This document shows, piece after piece, positions 10,498 through 20,047 of a stretch of DNA of 22,986 bases (position 1 is its first letter; each line of letters starts with the position of its first letter). This DNA comes from Heterobasidion occidentale (taxonomy: Eukaryota > Basidiomycota > Agaricomycetes > Russulales > Bondarzewiaceae): the NCBI GenBank assembly GCA_039111635.1, contig JBCAQO010000150.1, forward strand, positions 1 through 22,986. The letters are read 5' to 3'. The position numbers and the translations under genes are program-made. The notes under the pieces are model-generated. The model ran no database searches and was not told the DNA's origin. It saw nothing but the letters and a program-made list of their open reading frames with translations.

Positions 10498-10612
10498 CTC
10501 GGGTAGGAGGAGGAAGGTCGGGCTTCGGGTATCCAAGCCAATTCGAAGCGACCCTCAAGGGTATTTAGGACATTGACCTGCTCAAGGCCATCTCATCCTG
10601 CACTGCCTAGCC

Positions 10613-11626
10613 ATGTCGTCCCAACCTTTAACTCGCGAATCACTGGTCATCTCCATCCCTTCTCGTCATCGCCGATACCTGGACAAGGTTCGGGGATCTG
10701 ACAACGCGGTTTTTCAGTACGACATTCAAACAGGGGAGATGATTCCATGGAAGTGGTGGGTCTTGTCACCTCAAAAATTTGAAATGTCTGACGCACAATG
10801 CAGGCCCGTAAGCTTAAGGGAGGGGGACCGTGTCGTGCCTTCGTCTCTGAGGAAACACCGCCTGACGAATAGATTTCTCGGGCCGTGTTGTTTGTGCCCC
10901 TTGCTCGAGAGAAACGGACCACCGGTGTTCACGGAGGCAGCTATGTATCTTGCAACGTCGGGTCCTTTCCATGGTCAATACATTGCTCGATGCGCACATG
11001 GAGTGTGTGGATATATAGGTCAGTCCCCATCCAATGAGCGTGAATACACACGACTTACCAATCTCACAAGTTCGCCTCGAGCATGCCTACCAACGTATTG
11101 GTTGTCCAGTGCATATGTACGCGCCTCGTGGTGAGCACCTCGAGATCAATCTCTAGGTCTAGAATTGACTCCCACGCAGAGGCAACCGAAGCGCGCCCAC
11201 GACCAGTGCTACACTTTAGCGAAGCAGGATATGTCCCCCTGAACCCCTTTCCAATGCCTCTGAAACGCACTCACGCACAAATCGGTGAGTGTCAGTACCT
11301 GTTTGACATTCAGGTGTAACTCACTCACCATTTCAGATGTAACCTCGAACGAAAACCCACTTCTCCGCCTTGTGCAAAGGCGCCGTGTCTCTACTCAATA
11401 TCGACCAAACCCGTTGTATGACCTCCTTCGACAGATGGACACGAACATTTATCCAGGTGTTTCCGAAGAGGCCTTTTCCAAATTCTTTGTGAAGTGCTCC
11501 TGTCGATTGATCACGACCCGTCGGGCCTTCGCTCACCACGAATGCCCGTTGGAAGTAATTGATCTCACCACAGATTCAGATAATCAAGGGGGAGATACCG
11601 ATGAGGAGCAAGCTACAGAACTCTAG
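10613..11626 (+). CDS. Zinc-finger-like protein with C-terminal SUMO-interacting motif
   Basis: Four exons (10613-11018, 11071-11130, 11180-11284, 11337-11626; introns 49-52 bp, all phase 1) give 286 residues. Residues 92-95 (PCCLCP) and 127-132 (ARCAHGVCGY), with SGPFHGQYIARC between, resemble the layout of GRF-type zinc fingers (paired Cys, GxxFxxC, short gap, Cys, Gly-aromatic); this is by eye. Further Cys/His follow (AYQRIGCPVH; KCSCR; AHHECP). Residues 264-268 are VIDLT followed by TDSD and an acidic tail, the classic SUMO-interacting motif. The protein is therefore a candidate nuclear SUMO reader. The gene runs tail-to-tail with the Ulp2-like protease (292 bp between stops) and head-to-head with DUF6698. 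The ATG at 10613 opens the frame. Exact family not recognised. Confidence 0.75.
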
Positions 11627-11647
11627 AAAATTAGTACCAAAGCGTTG

Positions 11648-11739
11648 ACACCATAGGATTCATATACAGCCATTACAGTCAGCATAGAATTAATGTACAG
11701 CCATTAGACTCAACACCATAGGATTGATACGTAGCCACT
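11648..11739 (+). repeat. Three imperfect tandem repeats in the 3' flank
   Basis: Units at 11648-11675, 11681-11706 and 11711-11739 share CATAG-GATT/AATT-ATxxACAGCCATTA with substitutions. They lie just after the SIM-protein stop and before the protease stop, where the two 3' UTRs would converge. Confidence 0.6.
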
Positions 11740-11917
11740 CATTTCAATATGAACCGGCTCATATGCATGAAGATCAAGTTGTGGGAATGGTAAAAGTGCG
11801 TATTAAGGGAAGAACCAAAGACTCAATGGTCAGCAAGTCTGCGAGACAGAACAGTAGTGGCCATGTTCTACAGACTCGACAGCATATGACTTTGAGTCTG
11901 CACATTACGCTACGTAC

Positions 11918-13896
11918 TCACCTTCCCGAGAGCTGTTGCCATTCATCAGAAAGTTTGAGGAGTTCTGCCTTCAGCATCTCACGCATGGTGGGAACGACGC
12001 CCGCCTCCCATTCTATTTCTGCCCCTGATGCATGCCCCTTCTTCAATGTCTTGCATGATGGCCCAAGGGCAATAGATCAGGATTCGTGATAGCAAGCATC
12101 GTGAAGACTTACCGATGTCGGTCTCATGAACATATCCGGGTTTTTCATGAAAAGATAGTTGAAGTGGAGAAGGTACAAGCCACAATCATACTGATTGGGT
12201 TGCATGGGCACCTGACGAGGACATTCATTCGAGGCATACATCATACACAACAAATGTGACCCACCTCAAACTGTTTTGCATGCGGTTCGAACAGAGGCGT
12301 GATATTGATTCGGGCCTTGACCTCCTCACATAGATACTCAGCTAAGCGCCGGCCCGTATTCCGACGCTTTCGGTTGAGAGAATCGAATATAAAGATTTGC
12401 GTACTGGCAAAGATCAATTAGGAGTAACAGTGAAACGATCATCATCGTTATGGCTCACGCGTGGACCCAACTTGATGTAGTCGAGCCTTCGCTATCCGAC
12501 AACATAGTCCATCCAAGTCGGTGCGCCGAATCAACGGCAAAAACAGTATTGTATTTAGCTGGCGGGCGCTCGAATAGGCCTTGTGGATGGCTTATGACTG
12601 CCAAGTACCAATGCTGTTCCGCCCTATCAGTCATGTCTCAGCAATGTAGTCACGGAACTAAGAAGCTTGCTCGCACTCATCATGTATAGGGACGATCAAG
12701 AACTTCTTGCTGAAGATATCGACTCTGTTTGTATGACTTTTGGCTGCTTCATAGCCAGCTCGTCTACGAAAAAAAAATAAGCGATCTTCACAGCGCTCCA
12801 TGAGACGTAACTCACAATCGCGTATAGAAAAACGTGCTATATATGTGTACCTGGTCCATAGCAACAGAATCCTTCACCCTTGACTTGGCATACCACAGTC
12901 TTTGTGTTCATATGAGCGAGCACTCGGGTTTCGGATAAAATCGAACACTTACTTTAAACCAAGATTGATGAGATTATCATTTAAGAATCTGCGAGGTTTT
13001 AGTCGCTCCATATCCTGTGGTCCGATATCAATCGCGCCATGGCCAACAAAGGGGTAAGTCAAAATACTGTAGAAAGTCGAGAATAAGTGACAATTTGTAT
13101 GTATTCATTGATACATACATCGCGCGAGTGTCCGATCGAGCAGATGAGTCAGATTGCTTTGGCAAAGGTACTTTCGTGGGCAGCTCTACCTCAACATCAT
13201 CATCTTCAGACGTGAGAGAACTGAGTGGAGAGGATGGAGGAATAGGTAATGCCTCTGAGACCGTTGGCAACGAAGCATCCTCTAGAGCTGATGCTGGAGT
13301 ATTTGAGGAATTGAAGAGAGGTGGGGGCGCCGGCACGGTTCCTGTGCCAGATCGTGGAAAACCAGTGTCAAGAGATGATGCTTGTGTGCGAGATGTTTTG
13401 ATTGGCTTTGAGCCAAGAGACAAAAGAGGCTTCGTTTTTGAGATATATCGTGGCGAGATTGTGTTCGAGGCTACCGCTATAGTTGAAGAATTTTTTGATT
13501 CATAGAAAGACTTCTGTCGGCGTACGGCAAATGTAGGATGCGAAGATGCTGCACTCTGTTGCAAGGGTCGTTCGGATCGTGCCGCATGTTTCCTATGGTA
13601 TGATCTATATCGGCGGCGTCTGGAAGGCACGCATATCAGACTTACGCAATGGGGCACAAAGCAGACTTGGATAACACCCGCTTAGTGTGCGCAAGAGGCG
13701 ATGGCACTCGCAAGGTGCTGGGTGGCAGAGACGCACTAGCATAATCTTGTGTGAGAAAGGCTGAGATCGTGCGTGACAGAGTGAACATACCTCGCCGACG
13801 CAAAACCATAACAGCGTGCATCCTCGCCACAAGATCCTTCGGCGGTGGTTTCTTCATGGAGCGAGCTAGCTCCGCATCTTCAGGATTCAATAGCAT
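11918..13896 (-). CDS. Ulp2/SENP6-7-like SUMO protease (C48 peptidase)
   Basis: Ulp/SENP cysteine proteases cleave SUMO precursors or remove SUMO and poly-SUMO chains, mostly in the nucleus. Ten exons (13791-13896, 13646-13745, 13119-13592, 12953-13066, 12816-12899, 12677-12763, 12459-12623, 12265-12403, 12113-12211, 11918-12040) join in phase to 496 residues. The first 225 or so residues are Ser/Pro-rich with an acidic patch (TSEDDDVEVE). The catalytic domain follows: ERLKPRRFLNDNLINLGLK, YSTFFYTRL, VDIFSKKFLIVPIHD, HWYLAVIS (His326), FIFDSLNRKRR (Asp384), MQPNQYDCGLYLLHF (Gln427, Cys433). All four catalytic positions are present. The 58-residue gap between His and Asp, against about 17 in Ulp1, fits the insert-bearing Ulp2/SENP6-7 branch. 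A GTGAGT at the final stop could add a small last exon without changing the domain. The start at 13896 is the first ATG of the N-terminal exon; upstream exons cannot be excluded. Confidence 0.9.
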
Positions 13897-14501
13897 GATT
13901 TGTCTGGACGTCGAAAGGCTGAAGCGATGGACATTCGAAGTTTACTCGTCGAGCACAGCAGTCCTGCAATGAGCAAGACTGAGTGATGTCGGTCACCCGA
14001 TACCACCTGCAATGAGCAAGTGAATACCTTCGTGGAAGGGGAGACGGATGTCGAGAGAGTCGCAGAAAGAGGAGGTCCGTCACGGAGTGCGTTGTGGAAA
14101 TGGCCAGCCTGGCAATGCCCGAAGCAGCGAAAGTTTGCCAAGGGAAATTTCCCACGTCCCGGAAATATCCGGGTGAGGCGTATGAGTGTGTATGGCCGGT
14201 TATACACGACCTTATTCACCTTCATGACCTACGATGACTACATTTGTTGCAGGCTCTCGAACGAAGACTGCGTTAGACAATTATGCTCTGATGAGGGGAA
14301 GGCTTTGCACGTTGTTGACACATCATATTCGATCATGGACTTGCGGCGACCTAGTACGTCGGACTGACACGACGGGGTTTGTCCTGCTCGCAGTGAGTGA
14401 AATTGCGCCTCGTGTGTCTATTTAATCCGATCTGCCTCTCCCACATATTGATATGCCCTTTGGCAACGTACCACATCACTCTAGTGCCATATCAAAGGAA
14501 G
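13897..14501. other. Divergent intergenic region (protease / unknown gene)
   Basis: No convincing coding exon is seen. Open frames on both strands (up to 115 codons) give unrecognised, low-quality translations. The region contains a 15-bp exact direct repeat, CCTGCAATGAGCAAG, at 13963-13977 and 14006-14020, and the palindrome pair at 14142-14173. Confidence 0.5.
14142..14173. promoter_or_regulatory. Two adjacent perfect palindromes
   Basis: GGGAAATTTCCC (14142-14153) is a perfect 12-bp palindrome. After the self-complementary ACGT comes CCCGGAAATATCCGGG (14158-14173), with perfect 6-bp arms CCCGGA/TCCGGG around AATA. They lie about 250 bp upstream of the protease ATG and 330 bp upstream of the divergent gene's ATG. 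Dimeric transcription-factor sites are the simplest reading; no factor is identified. Confidence 0.5.
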
Positions 14502-15462
14502 ATGAGTGAACAACGCTCTTGCAATCATGACAACAGGTTGGCATTCCCCGAGTTGCCTAGCATGCCAGACAGGAGCGACGCGCCTCGTTGCAGAGTGTTT
14601 CTCGACGGCAATGGTCCCCTGTGCCGCGTTCTCTTATCTACTGTTCACCAGCTTGACGATGACCAGACGGAAGAACATCCCTGCGTCATGCCTTGGTGCT
14701 ATTCTATCCCCCTCACCCTCATGAACAAGGCTATGGCTTTCTTCGAGTCACTGCGGCACCCCGACGGCTCACCCATCGTCTATCCTACACACGAGAAGGA
14801 TCTAGAGATGTCGCCGAGACACATGTGCGAATACACGTACATCTGGAGGCTGCGGCGTGCGTTTCTTAAGGCAATTTACGCGGCCAGTTGCAATGATCAG
14901 ATGGGAAGTAACTGGCGATGGCCAAAGATCCACGGGTACCTGTATCGGGAGTACTCTGGTTACGGTCACGATCGCGCACAGCGAATGTTCTACCGTGAGG
15001 ATGAGCAGGCTGTGGGCCAGGTTCCTTACACTGTGCCGGACGTGGCCCAAATGAGTTGAGTGTTTTGTTTTATCTGAGAATGTGGCTTGCTGATCGTACT
15101 TGGTCCTAGATTGGGCGGCGCTGCTCAACAGAGACATGAAACGAAGGAAATGGCGATCCTTTTTGTGGCGACATATCAGCCAAGGGTATGATTCGTTTGG
15201 AGAAGAAAATGTCAGGATGTGGTTCGCATGGCGCGAACGCAAGTACTCCATCAGCGGGGACCAATTTCTGTTCGATGATGATATCCCGCCTCGCCTCGCC
15301 TATCTAGCATCCGGAACACAGGAAGCAGAGGAGGGTAAGTCAGCTGAATCTGGAACGGACGTCAGCTGACCAGAAGGCATGGCGACAGTTGATCTTGTAC
15401 AATCCGACGACGAAGGCTCCAGTTTGATCCATGTTGAAGCGGATAGAGAGCAGTCATTGTGA
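14502..15462 (+). CDS. Unrecognised protein, possible C-terminal SIM
   Basis: Exon 1 is 14502-15054, intron 55 bp (donor GTTGAG, a weak one), exon 2 from 15110. Read straight through, exon 2 stops at 15369, giving 270 residues. If a 39-bp GTAAGT..CAG intron at 15335-15373 is removed, exon 3 runs to 15462, giving 288 residues ending with ATVDLVQSDDEGSSLIHVE. That end resembles a SUMO-interacting motif with acidic flank, as in the neighbour at 10613. Both versions stay in frame, but 39 bp is unusually short. The body is hydrophilic, Trp/Arg-rich and without a membrane segment: CRVFLDGNGPLCRV, YIWRLRRAFLKAIY, WRWPKIHGYLYREYSGYG, KRRKWRSFLWRH, ENVRMWFAWRERKY. I do not recognise the family. YIWRLRRAFL recalls FWRLRRPFL in the gene at 20048, perhaps a distant relative. 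The ATG at 14502 is the first in frame after upstream frame-closing signals. Confidence 0.6.
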
Positions 15463-15989
15463 TTAGGACAGGTCATCCCACTCGATCGAAAAGACAGATT
15501 TTTCAAGTTCCACCATCTCTGATCGTATGAGCGCTTCGTATTGTGGTCAGTTGGCAGTCGTGTGCTTTGTCTTGTGTTGTATGTTTATGAGTAGTCCCCA
15601 CTGAGAAGTTTCGTATCATGATGTACAAAAGAACGTGGTTATTTGGTGTTCATATTAGTGATGTCGATGAACATTTGTCGTCTATAATGCTGCGTGGTTG
15701 AAGCCTTGCTGTGTATGGCGGTCAAAGTGTCGTTTTATTCATTCCGCACGACAATGGAGGTTCCCACGAAAACTAAGCTCCCCACGAGACTGCACAACTC
15801 CCGAACACACGAGAATGACATCACACACGAAAAACAAAACCGCACACACATGTTACATCTCGGTCAAGCGCACACGAGACTGACCAGTGTTGCGTATCAT
15901 AAACTGTTTCGCAAAAAGATAATAAAAGTTGAATGTGGATCACTCTAGTCTCTACGCAAACGTTCTATTCTTGCTAACATATGTCCTGG
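15463..15989. other. Intergenic, no gene recognised
   Basis: 3' flank of the preceding gene. CACGAGACTG occurs at 15783 and 15873 with further CACACGA variants between, a weak short repeat. No RNA gene or coding exon is seen. Confidence 0.45.
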
Positions 15990-17350
15990 ACAGAGCTGCG
16001 CGCCTCTTCACTATGCTGTGCCACTGACACATCCATGGCTCGTCGCGCAAGGCGTCTCCGATCTCGAAGACAGCGGCGAGGCCACCCTCAATAAACTCAA
16101 CACCCTCATCGTTACTCATCTTGTTTGTCCTCCTGCCCGCCCCGACTCCGCCCCGTCCCTGCCACAGGACGCGCTACCGGCTACTGGAAAATCACTAAGT
16201 ACTGCACAACGCAAGCCCTCCGCATCGCCGGGTCCACCCCGGCGCGGCGCCCTGACCCTCGCCTCTAGCTACGGCACTGCAGACGCGCCTGCCGGACGCG
16301 GAGCGCGCGCTCTGTGTCTCGTTCACGTTCATGCCGTTGCCTTGCATGGCGGTGGGCCTGCAGTCCGCATGCTGGACGAGGGACACTTTGTGGACGCAGA
16401 TCAAGAAGGAAAAGTGGGAGAGCGCGGTGATGGAGTGCTTTGAAGGCGCCTTTAAGAGGTGCAAATGCGGCACAAAGGAATTGGAGGAAAGGGGGGGACA
16501 TGATCAGAATGGGGTGTCGGCCACGGTGTCGCCGTATCACGTTGGAAGCTTGTCGTTGATGATGAGCAGCCACAGCTCTGCCCCGATCGCATGTGCGCCG
16601 CTCCCAGCGACCTTTGTCTTCGCGAGGGTGTTGGCGGAGAGCAAAGGCTTGAAGAGCCAGAAAATCTACGTCAGGGAGCCCGGATCATTCATGAAGAACT
16701 CGTACGCCTGCGGCGCAAGGGGGCACGTGTCAGCCGGTGTGTGGGAACACGAGCTGTTGAAGCCAAACCAGCGGAGCACACCGAAGGAACCGCTGTATGT
16801 CGCTGGATATGACGATCAGATCTTTATTTGCGCCATAGAGCGCTGTCTTCGCATCCAGCTTGTCGTACATGCTCGCAAATATCTCGGGGAGGTGTGTCTG
16901 CTACGGCTGTGAGTATGGTGTGGTCACGGCAGCATCGAAGGGACAGGGGCACGTACACGGAACTCCTTGAGCGTCGACTGTTCGCTCGCTGTGAACGTCT
17001 GGGCCGGTGGGCTCCGGGACTGCTGACTCGACGTGCGTTCTCCTTTCCTTGCTGTCGCATTTCGTGTGGTCACGCTTGCGGGTGTAAATCGAAGATCCCC
17101 GCGTCAACTGTATGTATGCGGCCGATGGAATGTGACAAAGTCCATTTCTTCGTGTAGTATCTTACCGAAGAAGACAAGGCAGTCGAGCAGTTCGAAACCA
17201 CGCGCCGCACGGCTGGCATCAACGTCACTCAAAACAAGGACGAGGAGCGTGCGTGGGCAAGAACACGGGCGCGAAGACGAGGGGGAGCCAGGCGAGGCGA
17301 TGGGCGATGGCAACAACGAGGGCGACAACGAGGATAACAACGAGGAGTGA
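15990..17350 (+). other. GC-rich coding-like stretch, unassigned
   Basis: Several overlapping open frames on the plus strand (16018-16443, 16331-16912, 17033-17350) contain protein-like segments such as LEDSGEATLNKLNTLI, GLKSQKIYVREPGSFMKN, YLTEEDKAVEQFETTRR and a Gly/Asp/Asn/Glu-rich tail. The best-looking segments change frame without usable splice sites. That fits a decayed gene, but I cannot name the family, and the minus strand also has a plausible start (MSNDEGVEFIEGGLAAVFE near 16040-16110). No gene model is offered. Confidence 0.3.
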
Positions 17351-18560
17351 TGGAGGGAAGAGTTCACAGGATAGGCAATGCAAATTGCTTCAGGGAAAAC
17401 TGGCTGGACAACTTGCATGAACTAGAATAGCATCCCAGTTTAAGTTACCTCCTCATTAGCTTCTTTACAATTTATGAGAGTGAAGACAACATACCGCGCT
17501 GTAGGGCCCTCTGAGACATCTTCTCTGCCGCGTGAATTTTGACCCCAGACCTGCAAACCGTATGAAATGTCCTGTCTTTTCATCCCACTACCTACGTCTC
17601 CGAATTCACTGCTCTTTCACCTCTCTCCCCTACCTCTTCCCTCCTTCCAACAGTGCCAATGTAACCCTCGGCATCAATATCAAGGCTGTGGTTGTAGATC
17701 AGGGATGCGGCAGAAAAGACAACAAAAAACCTACAATTCTGCGCGAACAGATTGAATGAACCCACAATCGGGCGGATGACGTCCGAAGAAAAATCGAATC
17801 TTGCCCCGCAGCGCGTCGATGTGGAACGAGGTCGAGACTTTAAGACGGTACCAAGCGTATTTGGGGTTCATGATTGAGAGTAGGTCGTGATGTGTGGTGA
17901 GGGTGCGAGGAGCGCAAACGAAACGCGAAGTGTGAAAGGGTTTAAGGAGAAAGGCGAATGCGAATGGAGAGCGAGTATGGTGAGCGAATGAATGCAAGCG
18001 CAAACGGATGGTAGTTGAGGACGTCACGTACCCGACACATATCCCCAACGACGTTCTCGCACGTCGAACAATCGATGTGCACTTTCAAGGCAGCGCGTCG
18101 TTCTTCCATCCACCAAACTCGACAACAGCGTACGCGGTGGCTTCTGTGAGCGTGGCGAGATCCGTGTTCTGCGCCCCAATGAGCATGATATGCCTCAGTA
18201 GCCCAAAGCTGGTCGGTATGCGGACCTTATTAAAGTCGTATAGAATCCCTCGAGGCGACTGATGAGTTTGTTGGAGAAGGTGAGTCCAGGTATAAGCATA
18301 AGGCCACGCTTCTTCGACCAGAAGATTGAGGCAAAAAACCGGAGAAGATGTCCTCTGCTGCGGCAAAGGCGGCTCACCGCTCAGCGAATGTGAAGCGACG
18401 ATGAGAGATCCAGCGCGATGCCCAGTCCATCTTCCTCTTGATGCAGAGGATGATCTCAGTAGCATCGCAATTCGTAGGTCCAGTCTCGTTGTGAATATTT
18501 TCCATCATTATGTGCAACGCGGTGAAGCAGCACGCTGCCTGATGGAGTCGCAAAGAACCA
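17351..18560 (-). other. Coding-like fragment on minus strand, unassigned
   Basis: On the minus strand, [40 protein letters not shown] and, one frame over, KVHIDCSTCENVVGDMCRV read like conserved protein (about 18240 down to 18000). No complete exon set, start or stop could be built, and I do not recognise the family. The rest of the stretch (17351-17730, 18470-18560) shows nothing I can support. Confidence 0.3.
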
Positions 18561-18578
18561 CGGCTTAAAAGTAGTGGA

Positions 18579-19518
18579 TCTCTGGAGGAAAATCGCTCTC
18601 AGAAAGCTGCTCGTTGGGAGGTTAGATGGGGACAACACATTTCTGGAGGAACATCGCTCTCAGAAGCCGCGCGACGCCATTGGGCTACGGCCGCTTGATG
18701 GCAGGGTGGGACGCAAAGGACGAGGGCCTACGAGCAACGCATTTCTGGAGGAACCTCGCTCTCAGAAAGCTGATTGCCGAGAGGATATACGAAGATGGCC
18801 TGGGAACATCACATTTCTGGAGGAACCTCGCTCTCAGAAATGTCTCTCGACAGCCGCGAACCGCGCGCCGCCGTCTGATTGCGGTAGCTCGATGGCAAGG
18901 TGCGATGGAAAGAGCTTCGGCCTATGGGCAACGCATATCTGGAGGAAGGTCACTCTCAGAAAGCTGGTTGCCGGGAGGATAAATGGAAAGGCTCTGGGGA
19001 CAACGCATTTCTGGAGGAAGGTCGCTCTCAAAAAGCTCGACAGGACGATAGAGGTGGCCGGCAAACAGCACATTTCTGGAGGAAAGTCGCTCTCAGAAAA
19101 CTGCTCGTTGGGGGGAGAGATGGGGATAACACATTCATGGAGGAAGACGCTCTAAGATATGTGTCTCAACAGCCGCGCAACGCCATCTGACTACACCCGC
19201 TTGATGGCAGGGTGGGACGCAAAGAACGACGGCCTATGGGCAGCGCATTTCTGGAGGAAGGCCGCTCTCAGAAAGCTGATTGCCGAGAGGATATACGAAG
19301 ATGGCCTGGGAACATCACATTTCTGGAGGAAGGTCGCTCTCAGAAATGTCTCCCGACAGCCGCTAAACACGCGACGCCGTCTGACTACGGCCGCTTGATG
19401 TCGGGGGAATGACAACGCACTTCTGGAGGAAAATCGCTCTCAGAAAGCTGCTCGACAGGAGGATAGACGGTGGCGGAGTGAGAGCAACCCATTCCCGGAG
19501 GAGGGTCACTCTCAGAAA
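18579..19518 (+). repeat. Array of twelve 27-bp hairpin motifs
   Basis: The core is TTTCTGGAGGAA, two variable bases, then TCGCTCTCAGAAA. Copies start at 18579, 18640, 18742, 18814, 18936, 19008, 19073, 19134, 19248, 19320, 19420 and 19492. The ends are self-complementary: TTTCTG pairs CAGAAA and GAG pairs CTC around one bulged T, leaving an 8-base loop. Gaps between cores fall into classes, short ones (about 34-45 bp) and long ones (about 73-95 bp), and spacers of one class are related. Copies 1-5 are repeated as copies 7-11 at offsets of 484-506 bp, so the array grew by segmental duplication. The cores keep no single reading frame, so protein coding is unlikely. Confidence 0.85.
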
Positions 19519-19655
19519 TTTGTCGATAGAGCTAAGAGCTGGTAATATGACGACGTCCGTACAGACATTCGGCCAAAGAGTGACCGTGGGACCGAAATCG
19601 CTGACCGTGGGAGCGGAGCTCACATGACTTCAAGTTGCCCCACTCATAGTCCTCA

Positions 19656-19890
19656 GGCGGTCGTCGTTGGGCAGCATCGTGTTTCGCGGCTGTCTAGGCA
19701 GTTTCTGAGAGCGTTTTTCCTCCAGAATTTGTCTTGTGGCGTCCTTATCGGTTGAAAGCTTTATTCCTTCATCTTCAAGTCTCCCTTTCCTTCCAGTCAT
19801 CCCGCGGTCGTCACTGGGCGGTACCGTGTTTTCCGCGGCTGTCTAGGCAGTTTCTGAGAGCGTTTTTCCTCCAGAAATGTCTTGTGCCGC
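19656..19890 (-). repeat. Two inverted copies of the hairpin unit
   Basis: At 19702-19728 and 19851-19877 the same core occurs in reverse orientation (TTTCTGAGAGCG...CCTCCAGAA). Each sits in a block of about 86 bp (19656-19742 and 19804-19890) that matches the other closely and matches, in reverse complement, the long-spacer class of the array (ACAGCCGCG after the core). The two blocks are 148 bp apart. Confidence 0.8.
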
Positions 19891-20047
19891 TCTTGTGCCA
19901 CATCTGTTGAGACCTCTACTTTTCGTCTCCTTCACGTCGACGCACTCTCCTCCAGCAATTGTTCCGCTTCGATCTTTTCAACAATGAAAGCCTCCGTCTC
20001 CGAGACCAATACCCCTGGGTTGAAGTCACGAGGTCGCAGCAGTCGGC

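Noticed and set aside
13017..13505. 162-codon plus-strand gene
   Set aside because: It is antisense to the Ser/Pro-rich exon 3 of the SUMO protease; low-complexity composition keeps the frame open.
13620..13645. 26-bp intron in the protease gene
   Set aside because: A GTAAGT..CCAG pair would keep the frame but is too short to splice. The acceptor at 13593 gives a normal 53-bp intron, also in frame.
15990..16910. eIF3m-like gene
   Set aside because: RYRLLENH and a later helix-like block briefly suggested eIF3 subunit M, but the blocks that should follow are absent and frames do not connect.
18574..19155. 193-codon protein spanning the hairpin array (repeated FLEEPRSQK and HFWRK peptides)
   Set aside because: The same core is read in different frames from copy to copy within the one open frame, so coding is not conserved. 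The open frame is a by-product of the repeat.
18579..19518. CRISPR array
   Set aside because: Repeats of 27 bp with unique-looking gaps recall CRISPR, but gap lengths vary from about 34 to 95 bp, the gaps themselves repeat in classes, inverted copies exist, and the genome is eukaryotic with introns and no cas genes.
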